Shown here in pieces: positions 20,536 through 28,803 of a stretch of 35,027 bases of DNA (position 1 is its first letter; every line of letters starts with the position of its first letter). A model generated the notes under the pieces. That model searched no databases and had not been told where the DNA came from. It worked only from the letters and a program-made list of their open reading frames with translations. The translations under genes were made by a program, and so were the position numbers. This DNA is from Sandaracinaceae bacterium (lineage in GTDB: Bacteria > Myxococcota_A > Polyangia > Polyangiales > Sandaracinaceae), in assembly GCA_019637095.1 (NCBI GenBank), contig JAHBWG010000090.1, positions 1 to 35,027 of the forward strand, written 5' to 3'.

Positions 20536-22434
20536 CTCGACGTCCTCGAACGCGCTGTCGAGCGCGGCGCGCTCGGCGGCGGCGGGGTCGGCGTCGGGCT
20601 CGAGCGCGTTCTCTGCGAAGGTCCGCACGATCGCCTCGGCCTGCCTGCGGTTCGCGCCTGCTGCCACGAGCGCGTCGAGCGGCGCGGCGCGGATCGCCTC
20701 GAGCGAGCCGAGCCGCGAGAGCAGGCGCGCCTTCGTCCGCTTGCCGATGCCGGGGACGTCGTCGAGCCGGCTGCCGAGGCGCCGCCGCTTGCCGACGCTC
20801 TTGCGCAGCGCGTTCGAGCGGCGGTGCGCCTCGTCGCGCGCGAGGGTCAGCAGGTACGTCGCGGCGCTCCGCGGCGGCAGCACGATCGGGTTCTTCTGGC
20901 CGGGCACGAACACGCGCTCGACCGCCGTCGTCTCGCCGCCGGCGCGCCGCTCCTTCGCGAGCCCGACCACGTCGAGCTCGCTCACGCCGAGATCGCGCAG
21001 CGCGGCGAGCGCGACCTCGAGCTGGCCGCGGCCGCCGTCGACGACGAACAGATCCGGCAGGTCCCAGCCCTCGTCGCCGTCGCGGCCGCGCGCGAAGCGG
21101 CGCGACAGCACCTCGTACATCGCGCCGTAGTCGTCCCCGCCGCTCGCCCGCGCGATGCGAAACGATCGATACCGCTTCTTGTCGAGCTCGCCGTCGGTCA
21201 CCGCCGTCACCGCGGCGACGGTGTCGGCGCCGCCGAGGTGCGAGACGTCCGCGCACTCGATCCGACGCGGCGGCCGGCGGAGCCGCAGGAGCCGCTCCAG
21301 CTCGCCGAGCCGCGCCTCGATGTCCTCCTTCGCGCGCGCCTTCTCGCGGAACGCGTGCGCGGCGTTCTCCGTCGCCATCTCGATCAGGCGCCGCTTCGCG
21401 CCGCGTCGAGGCACGAGGACGCGCACGCGGCGCGCCCGCTCGTCGGCGAGCCACGCCTCGAGCCCCGCTTGCGCCTCGACCTCGAGCGGCAAGAGCACCT
21501 CGTCGGGCACGTGCCCGCCGCGCCGGTAGTACTCGCCGACGAAGCTCGAGAGCAGCTCGTCGTCGGGGAGCGAGGCGCCCGAGAGCGCGTACGTGCGGAC
21601 GGAGTTGAGGTGCCCGCCGCGCACGGACAGCACCGCGACCTCGACCTGATCGCCTGCGCGGTGGAGGCCGAGCACGTCCTGGTCGATCGTCTCGACGGTC
21701 GCGATGCGCTGGCGCGCGCGGACGCGGTCGACGGCGCGGAGCTGATCGCGAAAGCCCGCCGCCTCCTCGAAGCGCAGGCCGGTGGACGCCTCGCGCATGC
21801 GGCGCTCGAGGTCCTCGACGAGCGTGTCGTGGCGCCCCTCGAGGAAGAGCCCGACGAGCTCGACCTGCGCCATGTACGCCTCGCGATCGACCTCCATCAC
21901 GCACGGCGCGGGGCAGCGCTTGATCTGGTACTGGAGGCACGGGCGCACGCGCGAGCGCAGCTCGCTGTCGCGGCAAGTGCGCAGGCGGAAGAAGCGGTTG
22001 ATCTGCCGCAGCGTCTGGCGTGCGCTCGTCGCGGAGTCGACCGGCCCGTAGTAGCGCGCGCCGTCGGGCTTGGGGCGGCGCACCACCGTCAGCCGCGGCC
22101 AAGGCTCGCTCGGGTCGATCCGTATCGAGAGAAAGTCCTTGTCGTCCTTGAGCTTGACGTTGTAGCGGGGCTGGTGCTCCTTGATGAGCTCGTTCTCGAG
22201 CAGCGCCGCCTCCTTCTCGTTTCCAACGACGTGGGTCGTGAGGTCTGCGACCTCGGAGGCGAGGAACGGGATGAACGCGCGCTCGTCGCGGCTGCCCGCG
22301 GAGAAGTAGCTGCGCACGCGGCTCTTCAGGCTCCGGGCCTTGCCGACGTAGAGGACCGCGCCCGCGCGGTCCCGGAAGAGGTAGACGCCGGGCGCGGCGG
22401 GGAGGGCCTTGAGCTTCTCTTCGACCGAGGCCAC
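20533..22434 (-). CDS. uvrC: UvrABC excinuclease subunit C
   Basis: This is a 633-residue nucleotide excision repair nuclease that makes the dual incision with UvrB. The GIY-YIG nuclease is at the N-terminus (GVYLF at 16-20, YVGKA at 29-33, catalytic Glu 80 in AALLENELI). Four Cys at 154, 166, 174 and 178 (TCRD, PCLQYQIKRCPAPC) match the reported iron-sulfur ligands of the E. coli enzyme. A UVR (UvrB-binding) segment follows (about 206-240), then the RNase H-like endonuclease (CADVSHLGG, VVDGGRGQL). Tandem helix-hairpin-helix motifs close it (DVPGIGKRTKARLLSRLG). The start is GTG 22432-22434; a TACAGC -10-like box lies 11 nt upstream. Length and motifs are those of a functional enzyme. Convergent with the cupin gene. 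Confidence 0.97.
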   Translation of the reverse strand: MASVEEKLKALPAAPGVYLFRDRAGAVLYVGKARSLKSRVRSYFSAGSRDERAFIPFLASEVADLTTHVVGNEKEAALLENELIKEHQPRYNVKLKDDKDFLSIRIDPSEPWPRLTVVRRPKPDGARYYGPVDSATSARQTLRQINRFFRLRTCRDSELRSRVRPCLQYQIKRCPAPCVMEVDREAYMAQVELVGLFLEGRHDTLVEDLERRMREASTGLRFEEAAGFRDQLRAVDRVRARQRIATVETIDQDVLGLHRAGDQVEVAVLSVRGGHLNSVRTYALSGASLPDDELLSSFVGEYYRRGGHVPDEVLLPLEVEAQAGLEAWLADERARRVRVLVPRRGAKRRLIEMATENAAHAFREKARAKEDIEARLGELERLLRLRRPPRRIECADVSHLGGADTVAAVTAVTDGELDKKRYRSFRIARASGGDDYGAMYEVLSRRFARGRDGDEGWDLPDLFVVDGGRGQLEVALAALRDLGVSELDVVGLAKERRAGGETTAVERVFVPGQKNPIVLPPRSAATYLLTLARDEAHRRSNALRKSVGKRRRLGSRLDDVPGIGKRTKARLLSRLGSLEAIRAAPLDALVAAGANRRQAEAIVRTFAENALEPDADPAAAERAALDSAFEDVE

Positions 22435-22445
22435 GACGCGAGTCA

Positions 22446-22451
22446 GCTGTA
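22446..22451 (-). promoter_or_regulatory. putative -10 element of uvrC
   Basis: TACAGC on the minus strand lies 11 nt before GTG 22434 in the 52-bp gap after the TAXI gene. The -35 match is poor, so read-through from upstream is also possible. Confidence 0.25.
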
Positions 22452-22486
22452 GAACGACGCCCCGGCTCGCGCCATCCGCGCCGCGC

Positions 22487-23773
22487 TCACGCGCTGGCCT
22501 GTCCGTCTCGCTCTTCGAGGCGGCGCTCGAGCGCGGCGAGCTCGCTCCGGAGGTAGTCCTGGAAGATCGTGAACGCCTGGTTCGCCTCGAGCCGGTCCGC
22601 GATCAGCTCGCGCAGGGCCTCGCGCTGCAGCTCGCGCAGCGCGCGCGCCCCCTGGGAGGGGTCGGCCTCGGCGACCGACGCCTCGACGCGCCGGTAGTAC
22701 TCGTCGATCCGGCGGCGCCGGCGGCGCACCAGGTGCTGCCGCAGCCCGAGCAGGGCGGAGAGCGTCGCCATGAACGTCGCGAACGCGAAGCTGAGCGCGG
22801 GGGCGTTGCGCTGCAGGAACGAGGGCTGGTCACGCCGGAGGTACGCCTCCGCGCCGGGGTGGAGCGCGAAGCGGAGCTCGGCCGGATCGTAGCGCTCCGT
22901 GATGTGACGCGCGGCGCGGTGGTGGCGCATCATCTCGACGCGGTTCTCGTAGATCGCGCGGGTCACGTCGTGGACCAGCTCGGCGTCGAGATCCGGGCGC
23001 GCGACGAGGACCGCGCGCAGCCCCACCGTGCCCACCGCCGTGGCGGGGTGCCGGCCGTAGGCGCCCTGCGGCACGAGCGCCGGAACGACGAAAGGAAAGT
23101 TGACCTCGAAGCCGTCGAGCGTCGAGCCGGGGACGCCGGGCGGACCGAGGCTCAACAGGTGCGCGCCGTCGACCGCGAGCAGCTCGTCGACCGCGTCGGC
23201 GCGCAGCGCCGCGACGAGCGCGACCGCGTCGAGCTCGCCGCGACGGAAGGCGGCCACCGCGTCGGCCGTCGTCGGGTGCACGACCGCGACGCGTCCGGCG
23301 AGGCCGAAGTGCCCGAGGACGCTCGCGACGAGCCGCGCCGTCCCGCTCCCTTCTGCGCCTCCGGCGATCCGCCGGCCGCGCAGCGCGTCGAGGTCGTCGA
23401 TCCCCGCGCGCGCCACCACGTGCAGCACCTCCGGGTAGATCGGCGCGACCGCGCGCGCCGGGCTCGTGGCCGGCGTGTCGTTCTGCACGAGCGCGAGCTC
23501 GCAGCCACCGCGGGCGAGCAGCTCGTGGTTCTCGACCGTCCCCGAGGTCTCGAGAACGGTCACGCGCACGCCGGGGACGTCGCGCTCGATCGCCGCGGCG
23601 ATCCCTTCGCCGATGGGGTAGTAGGTGCCGCCCCGGCCTGCGGTGGCGATGCGCAACGTGACGTCGCGCGGGCGCGTGACGAAGTACGCGGCGAGCGCGA
23701 TCGAAGCGAGCACCGTGAGCCCGACCGCCGCTCGCCCCCGCCGCCCTCGCCGCGCCGCGCCCGCCTCGCCCAT
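22487..23773 (-). CDS. membrane-anchored TAXI-family TRAP solute-binding protein
   Basis: This is a 428-residue protein of the TAXI group of TRAP transporter binding proteins (VTLRIATAGRGGTYYPIGEGIAAAIE, LVQNDTPATSP, DGFEVNFPFVVPALVPQGAYG). Unlike classical TAXI proteins it has an uncleaved N-terminal helix (about 15-33) and a second helix near 325-345. The latter is followed by a run of Arg residues and a cytoplasmic helical tail of 74 residues with coiled-coil character (ALRELQREALRELIADRL). The binding domain would thus sit in the periplasm between two anchors. No TRAP permease (DctQ/DctM-like) gene is nearby. Start ATG 23773 follows the hairpin at 23856-23878; an in-frame GTG at 23851 is a weaker alternative. 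Confidence 0.88.
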   Translation of the reverse strand: MGEAGAARRGRRGRAAVGLTVLASIALAAYFVTRPRDVTLRIATAGRGGTYYPIGEGIAAAIERDVPGVRVTVLETSGTVENHELLARGGCELALVQNDTPATSPARAVAPIYPEVLHVVARAGIDDLDALRGRRIAGGAEGSGTARLVASVLGHFGLAGRVAVVHPTTADAVAAFRRGELDAVALVAALRADAVDELLAVDGAHLLSLGPPGVPGSTLDGFEVNFPFVVPALVPQGAYGRHPATAVGTVGLRAVLVARPDLDAELVHDVTRAIYENRVEMMRHHRAARHITERYDPAELRFALHPGAEAYLRRDQPSFLQRNAPALSFAFATFMATLSALLGLRQHLVRRRRRRIDEYYRRVEASVAEADPSQGARALRELQREALRELIADRLEANQAFTIFQDYLRSELAALERRLEERDGQASA

Positions 23774-23855
23774 CGGCGGCGATGATGCCTCGAAACGCGC
23801 CGCCGCGCCGAGGTTCGCGACGCTCGCCCCATCGCCCCATCGCCCCGCCACGGGG

Positions 23856-23878
23856 GGAGGGGCTGGAACAGCCCCTCC
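23856..23878. terminator. GC hairpin after fthC
   Basis: GGAGGGGCTG, a 3-nt loop and CAGCCCCTCC form a perfect 10-bp stem just past the fthC stop codon (23885-23887). It lies between fthC and the TAXI gene on the same strand, so it is a terminator-like hairpin, though without a T-tract. Confidence 0.5.
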
Positions 23879-23884
23879 GAAGAC

Positions 23885-24493
23885 TCAGCGGGCCGCGGTC
23901 CGGATCACGCGCTCGTCCGTGACGACGACGTCGACGGGCTCGTCGCCCGGGCGGTTCGGGACCTCGACGATGCGCTCGAAGTCGAACACGAGCGCGACGC
24001 GCGTCGCGTCGAGGCGCGGGAGCAGCCGATCGTAGAAGCCCTTGCCGTAGCCGATGCGGTGGCCGCGCTCGTCGACGGCGAGCGCGGGCACGAGCACGAG
24101 GTCGATCGCCGCGTCGTCGACGCGCGGGGCGCTCGCGAGCGGCTGGCGGAACATCATCCCGCTCTCCTCGAGCGCGTCGCCCTCGCGCCAGGCGAAGAGC
24201 TCGAGCTCGTCGCGCGCGGGGCTCATGCGCGTGGTCGCGACGGTCTTGCCGTCGCGCCACGCCGCCTCGACGAGCGCGTCGGTCTGGACCTCGCGCGCCA
24301 TCGACACGAACGCGAGCACCGCGCGCGCCGCCTCCCACTCGGGCAGCGCGCGGACGCGCGCGGCGATCGCCGCCGAGCGCGCGTCGCGCGCCTCGGCGGG
24401 CAGCGCGCGGCGCGTCGCGAGCCGCCGCGTGCGGATCTCCGCCTTGAGCTGCGCGCGGACCGAGTCCTCGTCGGGCTCGCGCAAGGCGCTCAC
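23885..24493 (-). CDS. fthC: 5-formyltetrahydrofolate cyclo-ligase
   Basis: This is a 202-residue enzyme that converts 5-formyl-THF to 5,10-methenyl-THF using ATP. The N-terminal basic helix (AQLKAEIRTRRLATRRALP) and FVSMAREVQTDALVEAAWRDGKTVATTRM are followed by the signature RIGYGKGFYDRLL, the ATP-binding loop of the family. The C-terminus VALVFDFERIVEVP...EPVDVVVTDERVI is also characteristic. The length is usual. Start GTG 24491-24493 overlaps the zapA TGA in a GTGA quartet, so it is translationally coupled to zapA. The pairing of zapA with fthC is widely conserved; in many proteobacteria the 6S RNA gene lies between them, but here there is no room. Confidence 0.94.
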   Translation of the reverse strand: MSALREPDEDSVRAQLKAEIRTRRLATRRALPAEARDARSAAIAARVRALPEWEAARAVLAFVSMAREVQTDALVEAAWRDGKTVATTRMSPARDELELFAWREGDALEESGMMFRQPLASAPRVDDAAIDLVLVPALAVDERGHRIGYGKGFYDRLLPRLDATRVALVFDFERIVEVPNRPGDEPVDVVVTDERVIRTAAR

Positions 24494-24783
24494 GCGTCGA
24501 GGCGCTCGTCGATCCGCGCGATGGCGCGCTCGACGGTCTCGCGGGTCATGCGCTCGACGTCTTGGCGGCGCCGCTCCGCCGTGACGAGGTCGTCCGCGAG
24601 CCCGAGCGCGACGACCGCGAGCAGCTGCGCCGGCGTCGCCGTGCGCTGCGCCTTGGGCCCGAGATCGTCGATCCGGTCGTTGATCATCCGCGCGAGCGAG
24701 TGCAAGTGCTCCTCGTCGGCGTCCGACGTCATGCGGTACTTCGAGCCCGCGATCTCCAACGTGACGGTTCGCTTGTCGCCCAC
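24490..24783 (-). CDS. zapA: cell division protein ZapA
   Basis: This is a 97-residue FtsZ-associated protein that bundles FtsZ filaments. The N-terminal part (RTVTLEIAGSKYRMTSDADEEHLHSLARMINDRID) is the typical ZapA globular head. The C-terminal part (LLAVVALGLADDLVTAERRR...ERAIARIDERLDA) is the expected long helix for dimerisation. The start is GTG 24781-24783, with GAGG 4 nt upstream. A clean promoter (TTGACG, 18 bp, TACAGT) lies between it and a longer in-frame GTG at 24822, so the longer form cannot be made from this promoter. It is the first gene of the zapA-fthC unit and is divergent from the large TPR gene. Confidence 0.9.
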   Translation of the reverse strand: MGDKRTVTLEIAGSKYRMTSDADEEHLHSLARMINDRIDDLGPKAQRTATPAQLLAVVALGLADDLVTAERRRQDVERMTRETVERAIARIDERLDA

Positions 24784-24802
24784 CTGACCTCGATCCGTCG
24801 CG

Positions 24803-24832
24803 ACTGTAAGTGCGCCGATCACGACACGTCAA
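24803..24832 (-). promoter_or_regulatory. sigma-70-like promoter of zapA-fthC
   Basis: On the minus strand, TTGACG (24832-24827), an 18-bp spacer and TACAGT (24808-24803) lie 19 nt before GTG 24783. This is one of the best matches to the housekeeping consensus in the window. Confidence 0.65.
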
Positions 24833-24843
24833 GCGCGACGCCA

Positions 24844-24852
24844 TGATACCCT
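24844..24852 (+). promoter_or_regulatory. putative extended -10 of the zinc-ribbon/TPR gene
   Basis: TGATACCCT has a TG-N extension and a TACCCT hexamer. It would give a leader of about 45 nt before ATG 24904. No clear -35 is seen. Confidence 0.3.
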
Positions 24853-24903
24853 CCGACGTCCTTCGTACGAGCTCGTCGAGGCGCGACCTCGCCCGGTCAT
24901 CTC

Positions 24904-27900
24904 ATGCAAGTCGCCTGTCCGTCCTGCTCCGCCGAGTACCCCGTCGACGAGCGCCGTCTGCCGGCGAGCGGGCTCAAGATGCGTTGTCCGAAATGCGGCG
25001 CGCGCTTCCACGTCCAGGCCGACGGCGGCGTCTCGCCGGTCGCCGACGGCCCCGCGCCGGCGGCCGCCAAGCCGCCGCCCGCGATCCCGAAGCCGGGGGC
25101 GATCCCCAAGCCGCCGCCGCCGCCGCCGCGCGGTGCCAAGCCGCCCGGCCCGCCCGCCGGCGCGTTCGGCGACGCGGACGACCTCGACCTCGATCTGCCA
25201 GCGCCGCGCGGCGCGGCGCCGCCCGTCGCGGCGCCGCCCGCGTTCGCCGACGGGCTCGAGGACCTGCCGGCGCCGCGCGCGGCGAAGAAGGCGCCGATCG
25301 CGCCGCCCGCGTTCGACGGGCTCGAGGACTTGCCGGCGCCGCGCGCGGCGAAGAAGGCGCCGATCGCGCCCCCCGTCATGGCGCCGCCCGCGGCCAAGCC
25401 CAAGCGGCCGATCGCGCCGGCGCTCGACTCGCTCGATCTGCCCGCGCCGAAGGCCGCGCGCGCCGCCGTCGCGCCGCCCGTGGAGGACTTCGACCTCGAC
25501 CTGCCGGCGCCCAAGTCGGGCGCGACGCCCGCGGCGGACGACCTCGAGCTCGATCTGCCGGCACCGCGGCGCGGCGCGGCGGCGCTCGCGGCTAGCGCGG
25601 GCGCGTTCGATCTCGATCTGCCGGCGCCTCGCGATCCGAAGAAGGCCGCGCTCGCGGAGGAGGGCTACACCCCGTTCGACGACCTCGACCTGCCGGCCGC
25701 CAAGAGCGCCGCGGACCTGCCGGTGCTCAAGGGGTTCGACGACGTCGACCTGCCGCGACCGAAGGCGTCCGTGCTCGAGCAGGCGGACGAGGCGTTCGGC
25801 GATCTCGATCTGCCGATGCCGAAGAGCCGCGCCGACGACGGCTTCGGCGATCTCGACCTGCCGATCCCGAAGTCGCACGCCGACCTGCCCGCGCCGCGCG
25901 GGTTCGAGCAGGCGAGCTCCGGCTCCGACGAGGTGGACTTCGGCGAGCTCGATCTCCCGACGCCGCGCGACCTCGCGGACCTGCCGGCGCCGGCCGAGCA
26001 ACTCGACTTGCCCGCTGCGGCAGGTGCGATGGACCTGCCGGCGCCCCGCGGCGGCTTCGCGGGCTTCGACGACGATCTCGCGCTGCCCGAGCCGCGCGCG
26101 CACGCCGCGCCGGCGCGCGCGCCGGAGCCGGAGCCGGCGCGCGCCGGGCCGCCGGGGGGGACCGCGTACGGCGAGCTCGACCTCGGCCCCGGAGGCGGCG
26201 GCGGCGACGACATGGAGTTCGCGGACCTGCCGCAGGCGGACGCGGACGCGCGCGACTCGATGCCGCCGATGCGCGTGGCCGGCGCGGTCGGGAAGAAGTC
26301 ACCGGGGGCGGTCGCGGCGCCGAAGAAGAGCCGCGCGGCCGTGATCGCGGTCGTCGTGCTCGTGGCGCTCCTCGGCGGCGGCGCCGCGCTCGGGCTCACG
26401 CCCTACGGGCTCTTCGGCATCAACCTCCTCGATCCGTACCTCCCGGGCGCCGGCGACCCGGCGGCGGTGCAGGCCGCGATCCGCACCGCGGAGCAGCGCG
26501 CGACGAGCGACACGTGGGCCGACATCCACGCGGCCCGCGTGACGCTCGGCAACGCGCGCCGCGACGCCGGGATCAACCGCGAGATGCTCGCGCGGAGCCT
26601 CCTGCACGAGGGTCTCTTCCGCATCCGCTTCGGCGCGAGCGCGAGCTCGCAGCAGGCGTCCGCGATCCGCGCGCGCATCACGGAGCGCGAGATGTCGGGT
26701 CCCGAGATCTCGCTCGCGATGGCGGCGGACCTCTTGGCCGGTAACAACCCGGCGGGCGCGCGCAACCAGCTCGGCGGCGCGCTCTCGCGCGCGTCGAGCG
26801 ACCCTTACGTGCACCTCGTCTCGGGTGAGCTCGAGCTCGCGACGGGCAACCTCGCCGAAGCCGAGGCGGCCTTCGCCGCGGCGGCCGAGGCGGGCGCGGG
26901 CGCGCGCGGGCTCTGGGGCGTCGCGCGCGCGCGGCTCGCCGGCGAGGACCGCGCGCGTGCGCGCGAGGCGGTCGACGCGACGCTCGCGGCGAGCCCGGCC
27001 CACGGCGAGGCGGTCGTCGCGCGCGCCGAGCTGCTGCGCCAGGGCGGCGACGAGGACGGCGCGCTCGCCGAGGCCCGCCGCGCGGTCGGCGAGGCAGAGG
27101 GCGCGGAGCCGGTGAGCGCGTCGCCGCTTGCGCGCGCGACCGCCTGGGCGATGATCGGCGAGATCCAGGAGCGGCGCGGGCGCCAGACGGCCGCGCTCGC
27201 CGCGTACGAGGCGGCGCTCGGGGCGCTCGACGCGCACGTCCCCGCGCTGCTCGGCGCGGGCCGCGTGCTGCTCACCGATCGCCCGTCCGACGCGCTCCCG
27301 CGCTTCGAGTCGGTGCTCCAGTCGCAGGTGGCCGCCGAGGCGGTGCTGCCGAACGGCCGCAACGCGCGCCAGGAGGCGCAGCTCGGCGCGGCGCGCGCGA
27401 TGCTCTCGTTGACGCGCGTGCAGGAGGCGAAGGCGACGCTAGAGGCGCTCGCGGCCGAGCGTGACGAGGACGGTGAGGTCCTCTTGTGGCTCGGTCGCGC
27501 CGAGCTCGCCCTGTCGTCGCCCGCGTACGCGTCCGCCGAGGAGCACTTCCGCAGCTCGATCCAGGTCGGCCCCGAGCGCTTCGAGGCTTACCTCGCCCTC
27601 GCAGAGCTGTTCCGCGCGACCGAGCGCGGCGCCGACGGAGACCTCGTGCTCCAGCAGGCGGTCGCGCGCGTCCCGGAGACGGCGGAGATGCGCTACCAGC
27701 TCGGCCTCTTCGAGCTGCGCCGCAACCGACACGACCACGCCGTCCGCGAGCTCACGCGCGCGCTCGAGCTCGACGACTCGCTGCCGCCGGCGCTCTTCTC
27801 CCTCGGCGTCGCGCAGCGGCGCTCGGGCCGGCTCGCGCAGGCCGCGGCGAGCTTCGATCGGCTCGCCGAGATCGACAACGGCTACCCCGGCCTCTCGCTC

Positions 27901-28782
27901 GAGCGCGGGCTGCTCTACGAGGCGCGTGGCGAGTCGGCCCGCGCCGTCGCCGCCTATCGCGCCGCGCTCGACGCGAGCCCCGACGACATGGATCTCTTGC
28001 TGCGCCTCGGCGCGGCGCAGGTCTCCGCCGGTCAGATCGACGCGGCCGAGGAGACCCTCGAGCGCGTGCGTCAGACGCGACCGAGCTCGGCCGAGGCGAA
28101 CCACTTCGTCGGGCGCGTCGCGTTCGCGCGAGGGCACTACGCCGAGGCGTTGTCGCACTTCCGCCGCGCCGTGCAGCTCGATCCGGCGCGCGGGGAGTTC
28201 CACCTCTACGTCGGCTGGGCCGCGCTCGAGAACCGGCAGCTCGGCGAGGCGCTCGTCGCGGTCGACGACGCGATCGAGCGCGACCCGAGCCTCGGCGACG
28301 CGTACTGGATCCGCGGCACGATCAAGCTCCGGTCGGGTCGGCCAGCCGACGCGCTGACGGATCTGCGGCGCGCGCTCGAGCTGCGGCCGGGTCGCTACGA
28401 GGCGTACGCGGTGATGGGCGACGCGTACGATCAGCTCCGCCGCGTCGACCAGGCGATCGAGGCCTACACGACGGCGACCACGCACGTCGACGACAACGGG
28501 CAATGGTTCTACCGGCTCGGCCGCCTGCTGCTCGATCGCGGGCGCGCGGCCGACGCGACCCGGGCGCTCCAGCGCGCGACGCTGCTCGGCGACGCGACCG
28601 ACCCCACGCCGGGCTGGCTCGCCGACGCGCACCGCGTGCGCGGCGAGGCGCTGATGCGCGGAGGGAGCTCGCGCGAGGCGATCCCGCACTTCCGCCGCTA
28701 CCTGGAGCTCGCCCCCGCGGGCGCGATCGATCGGCGAGAGGTGCGCCAGCGGCTCATGGACCTCGGCGTCGTCCCCGAGTGA
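24904..28782 (+). CDS. zinc-ribbon / DLPAP-repeat / TPR membrane protein
   Basis: This is a 1292-residue protein. It starts with an MJ0042-type zinc ribbon (CPSC at 5-8, CPKC at 28-31). A disordered region of about 430 residues follows with roughly 18 copies of a D-L-D-L-P-A-P-R/K-like motif. A single transmembrane helix (AAVIAVVVLVALLGGGAALG, about 478-500) comes next, then a long array of TPR repeats to the C-terminus (for example DDGEVLLWLGRAELALSSPAYASAEEHF-type units; VHLYVGWAALE, AYWIRGTIKL). The zinc ribbon and repeats would be cytoplasmic and the TPRs periplasmic. This layout resembles AgmU/GltD-type and other myxobacterial gliding or envelope TPR proteins, but that is a guess by architecture. 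Its neighbours give no hint. It is a single-gene unit convergent with the deaminase. Confidence 0.9.
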   Translation: MQVACPSCSAEYPVDERRLPASGLKMRCPKCGARFHVQADGGVSPVADGPAPAAAKPPPAIPKPGAIPKPPPPPPRGAKPPGPPAGAFGDADDLDLDLPAPRGAAPPVAAPPAFADGLEDLPAPRAAKKAPIAPPAFDGLEDLPAPRAAKKAPIAPPVMAPPAAKPKRPIAPALDSLDLPAPKAARAAVAPPVEDFDLDLPAPKSGATPAADDLELDLPAPRRGAAALAASAGAFDLDLPAPRDPKKAALAEEGYTPFDDLDLPAAKSAADLPVLKGFDDVDLPRPKASVLEQADEAFGDLDLPMPKSRADDGFGDLDLPIPKSHADLPAPRGFEQASSGSDEVDFGELDLPTPRDLADLPAPAEQLDLPAAAGAMDLPAPRGGFAGFDDDLALPEPRAHAAPARAPEPEPARAGPPGGTAYGELDLGPGGGGGDDMEFADLPQADADARDSMPPMRVAGAVGKKSPGAVAAPKKSRAAVIAVVVLVALLGGGAALGLTPYGLFGINLLDPYLPGAGDPAAVQAAIRTAEQRATSDTWADIHAARVTLGNARRDAGINREMLARSLLHEGLFRIRFGASASSQQASAIRARITEREMSGPEISLAMAADLLAGNNPAGARNQLGGALSRASSDPYVHLVSGELELATGNLAEAEAAFAAAAEAGAGARGLWGVARARLAGEDRARAREAVDATLAASPAHGEAVVARAELLRQGGDEDGALAEARRAVGEAEGAEPVSASPLARATAWAMIGEIQERRGRQTAALAAYEAALGALDAHVPALLGAGRVLLTDRPSDALPRFESVLQSQVAAEAVLPNGRNARQEAQLGAARAMLSLTRVQEAKATLEALAAERDEDGEVLLWLGRAELALSSPAYASAEEHFRSSIQVGPERFEAYLALAELFRATERGADGDLVLQQAVARVPETAEMRYQLGLFELRRNRHDHAVRELTRALELDDSLPPALFSLGVAQRRSGRLAQAAASFDRLAEIDNGYPGLSLERGLLYEARGESARAVAAYRAALDASPDDMDLLLRLGAAQVSAGQIDAAEETLERVRQTRPSSAEANHFVGRVAFARGHYAEALSHFRRAVQLDPARGEFHLYVGWAALENRQLGEALVAVDDAIERDPSLGDAYWIRGTIKLRSGRPADALTDLRRALELRPGRYEAYAVMGDAYDQLRRVDQAIEAYTTATTHVDDNGQWFYRLGRLLLDRGRAADATRALQRATLLGDATDPTPGWLADAHRVRGEALMRGGSSREAIPHFRRYLELAPAGAIDRREVRQRLMDLGVVPE
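25249..25380 (+). repeat. 66-bp tandem duplication in the DLPAP region
   Basis: Two 66-bp units (25249-25314 and 25315-25380) are nearly identical over their first 55 bases and both encode DGLEDLPAPRAAKKAPIAPP. The near-identity suggests a recent duplication of a coding unit of 22 codons. Confidence 0.7.
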
Positions 28783-28803
28783 TCCGCGCTCGGTTCCTTC
28801 CGC

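Noticed and set aside
24784-24903. possible 6S RNA or other small RNA near zapA
   Set aside because: The gap is about 120 bp, holds divergent promoter boxes, and shows no long hairpin with a central bubble. A 6S RNA of usual length (about 180 nt) would not fit.
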